Position numbers and translations under genes: made by a program. This document shows, piece by piece, positions 1 through 8,093 of a stretch of DNA of 38,085 nt. Below the pieces are notes generated by a model. It did no database searches. It was not told where the DNA came from and saw only the letters and a list, made by a program, of their open reading frames with translations. Source of the stretch: Bacteroidota bacterium (GTDB lineage: Bacteria > Spirochaetota > Spirochaetia > JABMQR01); contig JABMQR010000011.1 in assembly GCA_013202335.1 (NCBI GenBank), positions 1 through 38,085 on the forward strand, written 5' to 3'. Each line of letters begins with the position of its first letter. Positions within the stretch are counted from its first letter, which is position 1.

Positions 1-138
1 ATGATGGACAGAGGGGAAATTATTCTGGATGTCTCCGGTGATGAGAAAAAGAGTCTTACGGTAGAAAAACTCGTTAAGAAATTCCACGAGATTCGACAGA
101 CGGAATACGCCACAGATGAGGCTCTGCTGACCACCTAG
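1..138 (+). CDS. ABC transporter ATP-binding protein, C-terminal end only (partial)
   Basis: Only the last 45 codons are in the window; the gene begins before base 1, so the ATG at the very first base is internal. The tail reads M-M-D-R-G-E-I-I-L-D-V and then a charged segment with VEKLVKKF. This resembles the extreme C-terminus of ATPases paired with ABC_sub_bind-type binding proteins (the putative tryptophan/tyrosine or amino-acid importer group), where 'MDRGEIILDV' follows the H-loop. No Walker motif lies inside the window, so the call rests on this tail alone. The stop codon TAG (136-138) is embedded in the left arm of a long inverted repeat, so the end of the mRNA would be highly structured. 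Substrate cannot be told from this fragment. Confidence 0.6.
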   Translation: MMDRGEIILDVSGDEKKSLTVEKLVKKFHEIRQTEYATDEALLTT

Positions 139-252
139 ACAATATGAAGTGGCCTCCGTTTCTTGTATGTGGCATGCTTGTGCATAACCTTTTTATATTG
201 TGCGGGCTAATACACGATTTTGCAAGCACGGGGGTTACTTCATATTGTCTAG
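135..252. repeat. 118-base inverted-repeat element (long hairpin)
   Basis: CTAGACAATATGAAGT (135-150) is perfectly inverted at 237-252. As RNA the stem continues inward from 151-159 to 228-236 with G-U wobbles, then again at 162-167/221-226 after a small bulge, giving a stem of about 30 pairs around an AT-rich loop. It overlaps the stop codon of the upstream ABC gene. There is no T-run after it, so it is not a classic intrinsic terminator. It could be a small mobile palindromic element (MITE-like) or an mRNA-stabilising hairpin. No flanking target duplication is obvious. Confidence 0.7.
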
Positions 253-300
253 AGCAATGGAACTGCTTTATCAGTATTTCACCGAAAAAATAAAATTTCA

Positions 301-329
301 CTGACAACAAATCCCACATAGGCTATACT
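301..329 (+). promoter_or_regulatory. Sigma-70-type promoter for the cystalysin-like gene
   Basis: CTGACA (301-306) and TATACT (324-329) are separated by exactly 17 bases, a near-consensus sigma-70 pair. The expected transcription start (about 336) is only a few bases before the ATG at 340, so the mRNA would be essentially leaderless. No SD sequence precedes that ATG, which agrees. Confidence 0.65.
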
Positions 330-339
330 TTCATCAGTT

Positions 340-1530
340 ATGAATGAGTATAATTTTGATAAAAAAATTGATAGAAAACACTCTGACTCCGTAAAATGGG
401 ATTCATCTGTAATAGCCGCTCTCGGCGGCAACCCGGATGCTGAACCTTTTTGGGTTGCTGATATGGAATTCAGTCCTCCACCGGCCGTAACAGAAGCTCT
501 GAAAACTCGTGTTTCTCATCCCGTTCTTGGATACCCCGTTATCCCATCACAAATTATTAGAACATTTTGTTCCTGGTTAATAACAAGGCATAACTGGGAA
601 GTTCCAGAGCAGAATATTACATTCACTCCGGGACTTCTTACAGGAATAGCCTCCGCAATACATATTTTATCAAAAAAGGGAGAGGGAATTATTGTACAGA
701 CTCCTGCCTATAATCCTTTTTTTACTATCATCGAAAAAAGTGGTCGTACTGTTGCAAGAAACCCCTTACGTCAAAAAGAGAGAAAATTCTTCATCGATTT
801 CCAGAGCCTGGAAAAATCCCTTGCGAACCCTGTTAACACTGTACTCCTTCTCTGCAGCCCGCATAACCCTGCAGGCCGGGTTTGGAATTGTGATGAGTTG
901 GCAAGAATAGTTTCTCTGTGTGAAACATATAATGTGGCGGTCATAGCAGATGAAATTCACGCAGATCTTACCTATCCAGGGATTACTCATACCCCATTCT
1001 CATCTATTGCTGGAAATGTCGCAGCAATCACTTTCATGGCACCATCAAAAACATTCAATATAGCCGGAGAAAAAATAGCTTTTTCCATCATCTCCGATCC
1101 CTTAATCCGTTCCAACTATCATTCATTTCTTGAAAGTATGTCTTTAGCCCATCCCAGCGTTTTTGCTCCAATAGCGGCTCTGGCTGCCTATGAGCATGGA
1201 TACAACTGGCTTAATGAGCTTCTGACATATCTTCGTAAAAATATGGAATTGATTGATACATTTTTTAATACATATATCCCGGAAATGGAACTTATTATTC
1301 CTGAGGCAAGTTTTATTGCTTTTATCGACTGCAAAAAACTTATACCGCTGTTACAAAAGAAAACCCTTACAAAATTTTTCAGCAAAGAGGCTGGAGTCTT
1401 GTTTCATGACGGTAACTGGTTTGGTCCCGAAGGAAAGGACTTTGTGAGAATAAATTTTGGTACGCAGACCTCTGCCCTTCAGAGCGCTCTGGAGCGGATC
1501 AGAGAAGCAGTAGATATACTGCGGAAATAA
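340..1530 (+). CDS. Cystalysin / MalY-PatB family PLP-dependent C-S lyase (aminotransferase class I/II fold)
   Basis: This 396-residue fold-type I PLP enzyme probably cleaves cysteine or cystathionine to pyruvate, ammonia and a sulfur product. The start (YNFDKKIDRK), WVADMEF, SPHNPAGRVW, ADEIHADL and the PLP-lysine motif SKTFNIAG (Lys about 237) match, as I recall them, the layout of Treponema denticola cystalysin and E. coli MalY. FVRINFG near the end supplies the carboxylate-binding arginine. Length is normal for the family. The start at 340 is supported by alignment of the N-terminus although no SD is present; a strong promoter lies just upstream (301-329). The residue after SKTFNIAG is Glu where cystalysin and MalY carry a hydrophobic residue, a possible specificity difference. 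The gene converges on the DUF2007 gene 16 bases away. Aminotransferase activity cannot be excluded. Confidence 0.85.
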   Translation: MNEYNFDKKIDRKHSDSVKWDSSVIAALGGNPDAEPFWVADMEFSPPPAVTEALKTRVSHPVLGYPVIPSQIIRTFCSWLITRHNWEVPEQNITFTPGLLTGIASAIHILSKKGEGIIVQTPAYNPFFTIIEKSGRTVARNPLRQKERKFFIDFQSLEKSLANPVNTVLLLCSPHNPAGRVWNCDELARIVSLCETYNVAVIADEIHADLTYPGITHTPFSSIAGNVAAITFMAPSKTFNIAGEKIAFSIISDPLIRSNYHSFLESMSLAHPSVFAPIAALAAYEHGYNWLNELLTYLRKNMELIDTFFNTYIPEMELIIPEASFIAFIDCKKLIPLLQKKTLTKFFSKEAGVLFHDGNWFGPEGKDFVRINFGTQTSALQSALERIREAVDILRK

Positions 1531-1546
1531 GCATGGATGTTGAGCG

Positions 1547-1774
1547 TTATTTTGTATTTTCCGGGTCAAGAACCGAAAGAATTTCTTCGGCTTTCTCAAT
1601 ATCCAGACTATTCACCATTAGGCGATAATCAAGGCCAGTGAGAAACATCGTGGGATACGCCCCCCCTGCATCTTCTGAAACAACAAGTGAGACTATACCA
1701 GCCTCTTCCAGGAGTCCTTTGGCAATTTCTGCATTTTGCTGAATTGAAAACGTGCGAATTACTACTTCATCCAT
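1547..1774 (-). CDS. DUF2007-type small protein (putative signal-transducing domain)
   Basis: The product has 75 residues with the DUF2007 pattern: a beta-alpha start (VVIRTFSIQQNAEIAKGLLEEAGI), a central strand (SLVVSEDAGG), and a C-terminal LMVNSLDIEKAEEIL helix of the ferredoxin-like fold. The molecular role of this family is unknown. An excellent SD (GGAGGAG) sits just before the ATG and inside the 3' end of addA; the start overlaps the addA stop by 13 bases, so it is the last gene of the TPR-addB-addA operon and probably translationally coupled. A run of seven G (1660-1666 read on the minus strand) lies in the coding part for the DAGG segment and is a mild slippage risk. The family call is fairly secure; the function is not. 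Confidence 0.75.
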   Translation of the reverse strand: MDEVVIRTFSIQQNAEIAKGLLEEAGIVSLVVSEDAGGAYPTMFLTGLDYRLMVNSLDIEKAEEILSVLDPENTK

Positions 1775-4700
1775 ATTATCTCCTCCGGTTCACGAAGATA
1801 TACAATTGCGCCCTTCACCGGCTTACGGGTGAAGGCAGCTGCAGCTTCCATATATGTTTTAAGCTGCACACGATATTCATCAGGATCGCAATATCTATCT
1901 GTCTTCATATCCAATACAAATGTCTCATCCGGGGTTTGAACGAGTAAATCGATCACCCCTCGAATATAGACCGGGTTTCCCTGCTCCTCTTTTCTCAGGA
2001 GAAAAGGTACTTCAGCCTCGACGACCGTTTTCTGATTCCCCGTTATTGTCTTATAGGCACGGGATGCAAAAAATCTGTCGGCAAGGTCAATCCCATCTCT
2101 AACCACCATCTCCAGCTGCTGTTCAGTAAGTCCTTGCAGCTGCTTCGGAATTAACGGTAATTCATCTCTCTTTTTTAGCCGGTTCTCTATTACTGCATGG
2201 CAAAAAGTTCCAAACCCCGCAGCAATACTGCGCTTGCGTTCAATATTGTGCTTGCGCTCGGTATCCCGGTTGAAAAAAGAGTCGGATGGTATTGAGGATA
2301 AGAGTCGTTTTATTCCCTTACCAACCTTAACCCTGTTTAACCCGGTTGCCGTTACTTCCCGTTGTCTGGATGCATACGTCACCGCAGGTGTTTCATTATA
2401 CTCTATTCTGGTACGCATTACTATAGAACCGTTATCTTTACTGCCGGCAGAGACACGGCTGCTCATTCGATAGGTATCGCTCTCCTCATATGCCGGTATT
2501 GAGCGAATACGAATTTCACCATCACTTGAGGTGAAATCAGTCTCTCCCGGTGCTGCACCCAGGGCTTCTGCCAGCAAAGAGAGAAAATTTTTATTACTTG
2601 ATTTTTCACCTCTGTTCATTTTTGTCCAACAGCCGGTTACAAGCAAAAAATGCTGTGCACGGGTCATAGCAACATATAACACTCTCTTGAGTTCTGCAGC
2701 ACTCATTGCTTCGGCAAGTTCCTTTCCTTGAATATAGAAGAAATTTGATGCCGTTTCGTATTTTCCGCCATGTGTCCGGTCTATATAAGGAACTGAGGGA
2801 CCAGTCTCCTCCGTCCCCCCGAAGACCAGCGGTTCAATAGAATTCCTTCCTGAGTTCCCTGCATCTGCAAGTATTACTGCCGGAAACTCCAGCCCTTTTG
2901 ATTTGTGTATCGTCATGATCTGTACACCGGCTGTTTCCTGCTGAAACAGATCTATTTCATCGGTCTTCTGGTTCACTCCAAGTTTTTCACGAAGTGAATC
3001 CAGAAATACAGCCGCCGAATCACCTCTTTCATCAGCTTTTTTTGCGATTTCCCGTAAGTAATCATAATATTCCAGATAGGCATGATTAACGGAGTTTTTA
3101 AGAAGAAACCATCGATAGCCGCCCTTATACCAGATAAACTGGATAATCTCTGTTAAGGGAATTGAATCTGTCATCCTTACCAGATCGGTATATAAACTGG
3201 ATGTAAGCAGATACCTTTGCCGAACCACCGGATCTGCAATTTCCCATCCTGCCTCTTCACTAAAAACAGGTACTTCTCTATTGCTTAACAGAGAGAATAC
3301 CGCTGTATCCGGCAAGTTAGCAAATGGAGAGCGCAGCAAAGCCGCATAGGCATGCCGATCTCCCGGGTATACAACCAGTTGAAGAAGCTGGTAGATGTCA
3401 TTAACCGGCGCTTCAAGAAAAAGTGCACGTGCTGCCTGTACGGTATAGGGTACCCCAAGGGTCTTGAATGCCTTCTCATACAGCATCTGGTTAGAGGTAG
3501 AACGGAGCAGCAAAGCAAAATCATCATACCCCAACGGCCTGGTTTTCCCGGTATCTTTAACAGGAATCGATAAATCCTCTGACTCTACATGCTTTTTTAT
3601 ATGTTGTGCGATATAAAGCGCTTCGGCCTCCGCCGGCTTTAGGAGTTCAGTCTCTGTCTCTTCCTGGGGACGAACCTCAGCAGTAGTCTGATGCCCATCT
3701 GAGTATGGATACACCATAATATCCAGGGGAATTGAACTGCCTTCATACTGCATGCCTGCCAAAAGTGGAAGAAATTCAGCCTCATAGTCCTCAGTCCCAT
3801 CCATGATACTACTGAAGAAAGTATTGAATCGGTTAATAAGGCTGCCTATGCTCCGATAGTTTGTCTTGAGCATAAGCTGCTGACCGCCAATTTCAGTAAT
3901 ATCCTTTTTCAGATGCTTAAACACACTAACATCGGCTCCACGGAAACGATAGATAGACTGCTTCTCATCCCCTACAAAAAAAAGTTTATCATCAATCAGG
4001 TCATTTCCTTCAGGAACTCCCTCACTATGGCGATCGTGTTTTTCTGCAAGAAGAAAAAGCAGCTTTCGCTGAAGTTCATTATTATCCTGAAATTCATCAA
4101 TCATAATAAACCGGAACTGCTTTTTGTAATATGCCCGTACAGGTTTGCTGGTTAACAAAATATCAACAGCAAGCGTTGAGACATCAAGAAAAGAGAGTGT
4201 ACCGGAACTCCTTTTTCGTTTTAGAAACTCTTCCTGAAAACTGGAAAGGAATTGGTATACATCGTTCATTACTGTTCTTCGGGCAAGAGATTTTACTAAT
4301 AAAATCAGTAGAGGAAACTCTTTTTGCCAGATGATTGTCTGTTCAAGGAGAAGGAGCAGCTCTTCCTTTTTCCCTGAAGGCTTTCTCCATATCCGGAGCT
4401 TATTAAGATTAGCACCTGCTTGTTCCCAGCAACCATCTTCTACATGTTCAATAACCGTATTGAGAAGGCTCTGTGCAATTCCAGCTGCCTGTTTCAGCAC
4501 TGCACTGCTCTGCGGCAGAGTCAAAATCAACTTCGCAGATTCTGTCAAAATCAGCAGTGTATCCTTTGCATGTATCTGCAGCAGAGTGATCTGTTTTTCG
4601 GCACAGGCAGGGAAATCAATAGGTCTGGCCGGGCTGCAGAAATTAGCGGCCAGCGGTAATAATATTTTTTCCACTACACCATCAACTGTATGCAGTCTGA

Positions 4701-5175
4701 TCAGTTCGAGAAGTCCCTTATCACCATGCATACCTCCCAGGTTCAACAGCATTTCCATGGCAGTTTCACGGGCAATCTTCATGCTTTTTTCATCATCCTG
4801 CACAAAGTCTGCCGGAATCCCGTACCGGATACAATCAGTTCGGGCAATACGTGCACAGAAACTGTCAAGTGTTGATATGTTGGCTTTTTCAAATTGACGA
4901 AGCTGCTTCATTATCAGTGTGTTTTTGCTATTTACCGCAAGAAGCCGGTGAATTCTTTCATGCATTTCAGCAGCGGCTTTTCGTGTAAATGTCAGCGTCA
5001 GAATCTCATCAACAGAGGCTTTTCCCTCAACAATCAGGCGGAGAAACCGGTAGGATAAAACTGTTGTTTTTCCTGATCCCGCACCTGCAGAGACAACACT
5101 ATTCCTGTCAGTATTAACAGCTGACAGTTGGTCAGAATCCAGTTTTCTATCAAGAAATTCAATTATTTTGCTCAT
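1762..5175 (-). CDS. addA: AddA (RexA/RecB-like): ATP-dependent helicase-nuclease subunit
   Basis: This is a UvrD-type superfamily 1 helicase of 1137 residues with a C-terminal nuclease. With AddB it processes double-strand breaks for RecA loading. Visible motifs in order: Walker A GAGSGKTT (31-38), DEFQD (II), VGDEKQSIYRFRG (III), LKTNYRS (IV), TIHKSKGLEFP (V), LYVAMTRAQ (VI). The C-terminal PD-(D/E)XK nuclease shows GTFCHAVIE, then VIDLL, then VLDMKTDR and QLKTYMEA, which identify AddA rather than plain UvrD or PcrA. I chose the ATG at 5175: it overlaps the addB stop as ATGA and has an AGAGGAAGG SD 11 bases upstream. A TTG eight codons earlier is less likely. It is followed by the overlapping DUF2007 gene. 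Confidence 0.92.
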   Translation of the reverse strand: MSKIIEFLDRKLDSDQLSAVNTDRNSVVSAGAGSGKTTVLSYRFLRLIVEGKASVDEILTLTFTRKAAAEMHERIHRLLAVNSKNTLIMKQLRQFEKANISTLDSFCARIARTDCIRYGIPADFVQDDEKSMKIARETAMEMLLNLGGMHGDKGLLELIRLHTVDGVVEKILLPLAANFCSPARPIDFPACAEKQITLLQIHAKDTLLILTESAKLILTLPQSSAVLKQAAGIAQSLLNTVIEHVEDGCWEQAGANLNKLRIWRKPSGKKEELLLLLEQTIIWQKEFPLLILLVKSLARRTVMNDVYQFLSSFQEEFLKRKRSSGTLSFLDVSTLAVDILLTSKPVRAYYKKQFRFIMIDEFQDNNELQRKLLFLLAEKHDRHSEGVPEGNDLIDDKLFFVGDEKQSIYRFRGADVSVFKHLKKDITEIGGQQLMLKTNYRSIGSLINRFNTFFSSIMDGTEDYEAEFLPLLAGMQYEGSSIPLDIMVYPYSDGHQTTAEVRPQEETETELLKPAEAEALYIAQHIKKHVESEDLSIPVKDTGKTRPLGYDDFALLLRSTSNQMLYEKAFKTLGVPYTVQAARALFLEAPVNDIYQLLQLVVYPGDRHAYAALLRSPFANLPDTAVFSLLSNREVPVFSEEAGWEIADPVVRQRYLLTSSLYTDLVRMTDSIPLTEIIQFIWYKGGYRWFLLKNSVNHAYLEYYDYLREIAKKADERGDSAAVFLDSLREKLGVNQKTDEIDLFQQETAGVQIMTIHKSKGLEFPAVILADAGNSGRNSIEPLVFGGTEETGPSVPYIDRTHGGKYETASNFFYIQGKELAEAMSAAELKRVLYVAMTRAQHFLLVTGCWTKMNRGEKSSNKNFLSLLAEALGAAPGETDFTSSDGEIRIRSIPAYEESDTYRMSSRVSAGSKDNGSIVMRTRIEYNETPAVTYASRQREVTATGLNRVKVGKGIKRLLSSIPSDSFFNRDTERKHNIERKRSIAAGFGTFCHAVIENRLKKRDELPLIPKQLQGLTEQQLEMVVRDGIDLADRFFASRAYKTITGNQKTVVEAEVPFLLRKEEQGNPVYIRGVIDLLVQTPDETFVLDMKTDRYCDPDEYRVQLKTYMEAAAAFTRKPVKGAIVYLREPEEIIWMK

Positions 5176-8093
5176 TGTACTGCAAACCTTCCTCTGCAAA
5201 TATCACGGTTGCTGCAGCTTTTACAACGATCAAGACCCGGGACAGCCCGAAAATCTCCATCCTGAATTTTTCGTGCTGTTTCTTCCGCCTTTTCCAACGC
5301 AATTGCTATCATTCTCCTGAAATTATCTGCCGTAGCACTTTTCCCGTCACCGCAAATAGTGACATATTTTCTTTTCGTAACATCATAATAGAGCGCATGT
5401 GTTACATCGCCCCTAAACCCGACATCTGACAAAGAGGGTTCTGATTCGAGCAAAAAGGCATACAAAGGAAGCTGATATGAGTCCGGGGCATCACTGGATC
5501 CGGCAAAACTTTTTACCTTAACATGACAGTTTTTCTTATAATCAATAACTGCCACACTTCGTGATCCTTCAGAATCGACACCAACAGCAGCTCTGTCCAA
5601 CCTTCCCCCAAGAATAACTCCAGAGCCGGGCAGATATGAGGAGAGGGACTCTTCTATGAGAATACTCGTCCATCCATCCAGTTGCTTTGCATCAGCAAAA
5701 AGAATCCCGGGCAGGTACTCATGAAGATAATCACGCAGCCACACCTGTACCGGCTCAATAGGTGCGGATGGTTTTTTAGCCATTTTATCCATTCGATAAT
5801 CAATGATCCCATGAATCATATCTACATAGAGATCAATTTTTTCAAGAGAAAAACTTCCGGTTTTCTCCTTAATTTCCCGATACATATCAGCATAACAATT
5901 GTGTATAAGAATCCCAATTACACGCGGATCTGCATGCACGAGGGTAAAATCCTCTTGATCCGCTTTTAGAGTATGTGTCAGCAGCCAGTTAAAAGGACAT
6001 GCGGAAAAGGTATCCACTGTTGTCGGGGAGATTTTAACAGTCCCTTCACTGTTTCCTACAGTCCCTTCACTGTTTCCTACAGTCCCTTCACTGTTTCCTA
6101 CAGTCCCTTCACTGTTTCCTACAGTCCCTTCACTGCTCATGACAGACTCAATAATCTTTAGACGAACCGATTCATCTTCATTTTTTGTATTGAGAAAATT
6201 AAATCCCTTATCTGAGAGGACTGTTTCCGCTGCACGTAAAAAGCCTTCCTTCTGAACAGGATAGAGATATTCCGGGAATGTGCTCCCTTTGCCCTTAACA
6301 CTATCACCCCTGCCAAACCAATAGTGCTGTTCCTGTGAAAAAAGCTCAAAGTTATAGTGCGGTTTTTCAGATTGAATATGATCATTTTCTACAAACCAAC
6401 CCGCTGGAAGCTGTGACCCGTCAAAGTCCCGCCTGCAGCAGGAAAATTCAACTCTGGTTCCTGAAGCGGCATACACCTGAATAAAGGCCTCTGTCAGGTC
6501 CTTTTCCTGCGATGCAAAAGCCGTTCTGTAATGCTCCTGAAGAAAGGAAAGCGGCGAGGAAATTTGCTCTGTCCCTGACTGGGTCATACCCATCACAAAG
6601 TGAAAATCCGGGGTAATTCCCGCTGATATCCCGTACGGATAGACAGATATTCCTGCATCTTTTATTTTTGGGACGTACCAAACGGTATCAAGTACAGACA
6701 GCCAGAGAGAAAAGACAGCAGGTATTGAGATTGTGCTGCAGCTCTCGCATAACCGGATAAAGCTTCTTAGATTATCCAGACAGAAGCTAATCACTTCCTG
6801 CTCAGAAGTCAGAATATCATCATCATGTATTCCGGAACTCCCAACAACACCATCACTGCCCCATGCATCAGCGTGCAGGAAAGCATTCCAAAATTGCATT
6901 AGTGCAGTAAAAAATCTTGTTGGAGACTCCTCAGATTTAAGAGATCGAAGAAGACCGGAAAGCTTCCGATAGTAGGAGAGAACTTCCATATTTCCGAATT
7001 TCTTTAGTTTTTCTTCCCACACATCTTTATAGGTTCGCCCGGAACGATAATTTCCGGCACAAGAGTATTCAATTCCCAGCTTTACCAGAGTCATTCCTAT
7101 TTCCCGATCCTGCCAGGGATAGCTCCGATTAAGCAGAAGTTTTTTCATAGACTCCAGAGAAAAATTTTGTTGGGCTGCATCAAGCATATCCCTAAAAATC
7201 CGTGTTACCGGGAATCCGGATACAGCCTGCCCTTTACGAAATCTCAAAGGGATACCCCTAAGGTCAGCCGCACCTTTTAGCTCTGTCATCCATTTTCCAT
7301 AGGAACCAGCCGTTACTGCAATATCAGATGGATCAACTCCATCCCGAAGCAGTTTCTCAATTTTCCCCAACAATGCTGACAACTCATGTCCTGCATGCTC
7401 ATACACTTGGAGCTTCGGCAAATCAGAACCATCATGGCTCACAGAGACAACTGGTTCACCTCTCCCTGTCAGCGAGCTCTTACCAAAATCTTCGATACAG
7501 GAGAGTTCTGTTATTACTTCAGGGAAAAAAATACTATACCGTTTCCCAAAATCATCAACTATATTTTCAGAGTTCTGTGAGGAAAGAATCACTGTCGAAA
7601 TTTCGACAGGTTCAAACATTTTTGAATCAGACAGGAATTTTGAATATGCAGATTCCAAAGTATCCAGATCTGCAGTTATCGTTTTGGGGATTTCCTCCGG
7701 GATTGATGAGTTCTGCAAATGCTCTTTCCGGTACTTATATACCAACAGATCCGGCAGCATCTTTGCCACAGAGGAGATAAAAGTTTGATAATTTTTCGCA
7801 TACTTTAGCGGCACAATTGACTGCAGTACAGGCTTTGAAGCATTTCCCAGAAGAAACTCAACAGCAAAAAGACGCCTCGACGCCGCACCTGCCGGCTGGA
7901 GTGTATCCGGGTTCTCACTAACCAGACGTAAAAAGGTATCCCAGGATATAAACCTGTCAGTTCTTACCGCAGCTGGATTTGAATCCCGCAGTATACGGCG
8001 CATCCAGGAATTTGCGGTCACCTCTGTTGGGAAAACGAAAACTACCTGATTATCAGGAAGCTCCCTGACTATTCTGTTAAATATGTTTTCCAT
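5172..8093 (-). CDS. addB: AddB/RexB-like PD-(D/E)XK nuclease subunit with Fe-S cysteines
   Basis: This 973-residue partner of AddA has a degenerate helicase-like N-terminal part, with no GxxxxGKT Walker A visible, as in RexB-type proteins. A RecB-like nuclease domain follows: GGRLDRAAVG, VAVIDYKK, then PDSYQLPLYAFLLE, at about residues 825-880. Four cysteines typical of the AddB iron-sulfur staple are present: one in DTFSACPFNWLL and three in CKSCSNRDIC near the C-terminus. Between the two halves lies an in-frame tandem repeat, (SEGTVGN)4 plus a partial copy. The stop overlaps the addA start (ATGA), and the start overlaps the TPR gene by 25 bases, so the operon is tightly coupled. AddB is poorly conserved, so the call rests on the nuclease and cysteine layout plus the position next to addA. 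Confidence 0.88.
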   Translation of the reverse strand: MENIFNRIVRELPDNQVVFVFPTEVTANSWMRRILRDSNPAAVRTDRFISWDTFLRLVSENPDTLQPAGAASRRLFAVEFLLGNASKPVLQSIVPLKYAKNYQTFISSVAKMLPDLLVYKYRKEHLQNSSIPEEIPKTITADLDTLESAYSKFLSDSKMFEPVEISTVILSSQNSENIVDDFGKRYSIFFPEVITELSCIEDFGKSSLTGRGEPVVSVSHDGSDLPKLQVYEHAGHELSALLGKIEKLLRDGVDPSDIAVTAGSYGKWMTELKGAADLRGIPLRFRKGQAVSGFPVTRIFRDMLDAAQQNFSLESMKKLLLNRSYPWQDREIGMTLVKLGIEYSCAGNYRSGRTYKDVWEEKLKKFGNMEVLSYYRKLSGLLRSLKSEESPTRFFTALMQFWNAFLHADAWGSDGVVGSSGIHDDDILTSEQEVISFCLDNLRSFIRLCESCSTISIPAVFSLWLSVLDTVWYVPKIKDAGISVYPYGISAGITPDFHFVMGMTQSGTEQISSPLSFLQEHYRTAFASQEKDLTEAFIQVYAASGTRVEFSCCRRDFDGSQLPAGWFVENDHIQSEKPHYNFELFSQEQHYWFGRGDSVKGKGSTFPEYLYPVQKEGFLRAAETVLSDKGFNFLNTKNEDESVRLKIIESVMSSEGTVGNSEGTVGNSEGTVGNSEGTVGNSEGTVKISPTTVDTFSACPFNWLLTHTLKADQEDFTLVHADPRVIGILIHNCYADMYREIKEKTGSFSLEKIDLYVDMIHGIIDYRMDKMAKKPSAPIEPVQVWLRDYLHEYLPGILFADAKQLDGWTSILIEESLSSYLPGSGVILGGRLDRAAVGVDSEGSRSVAVIDYKKNCHVKVKSFAGSSDAPDSYQLPLYAFLLESEPSLSDVGFRGDVTHALYYDVTKRKYVTICGDGKSATADNFRRMIAIALEKAEETARKIQDGDFRAVPGLDRCKSCSNRDICRGRFAVQ
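6037..6135 (-). repeat. 21-base tandem repeat inside addB (about 4.7 copies)
   Basis: Plus-strand unit acagtcccttcactgtttcct is repeated at 6037, 6058, 6079 and 6100, with a further 15 bases at 6121. All four full copies look identical. Being 21 bases long it keeps frame and encodes (SEGTVGN)n at about residues 653-686, in the linker before the Fe-S/nuclease half. Perfect identity suggests recent expansion. Confidence 0.95.

Noticed and set aside
135..252. Integron attC site
   Set aside because: No GTTRRRY/RYYYAAC core-site pair and no cassette-like arrangement or integrase nearby.
1660..1666. G7 run in the DUF2007 gene as a phase switch
   Set aside because: Seven is short, it encodes an ordinary Gly-Gly pair, and nothing suggests an alternative frame.
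4331..4897. 188-codon plus-strand ORF opposite addA
   Set aside because: Antisense shadow of a clear helicase gene; Ser/Cys-rich translation with no domain and no SD.
7328..7780. 150-codon plus-strand ORF opposite addB
   Set aside because: Antisense to a real gene; His/Gln/Ser-rich low-quality translation, no SD.
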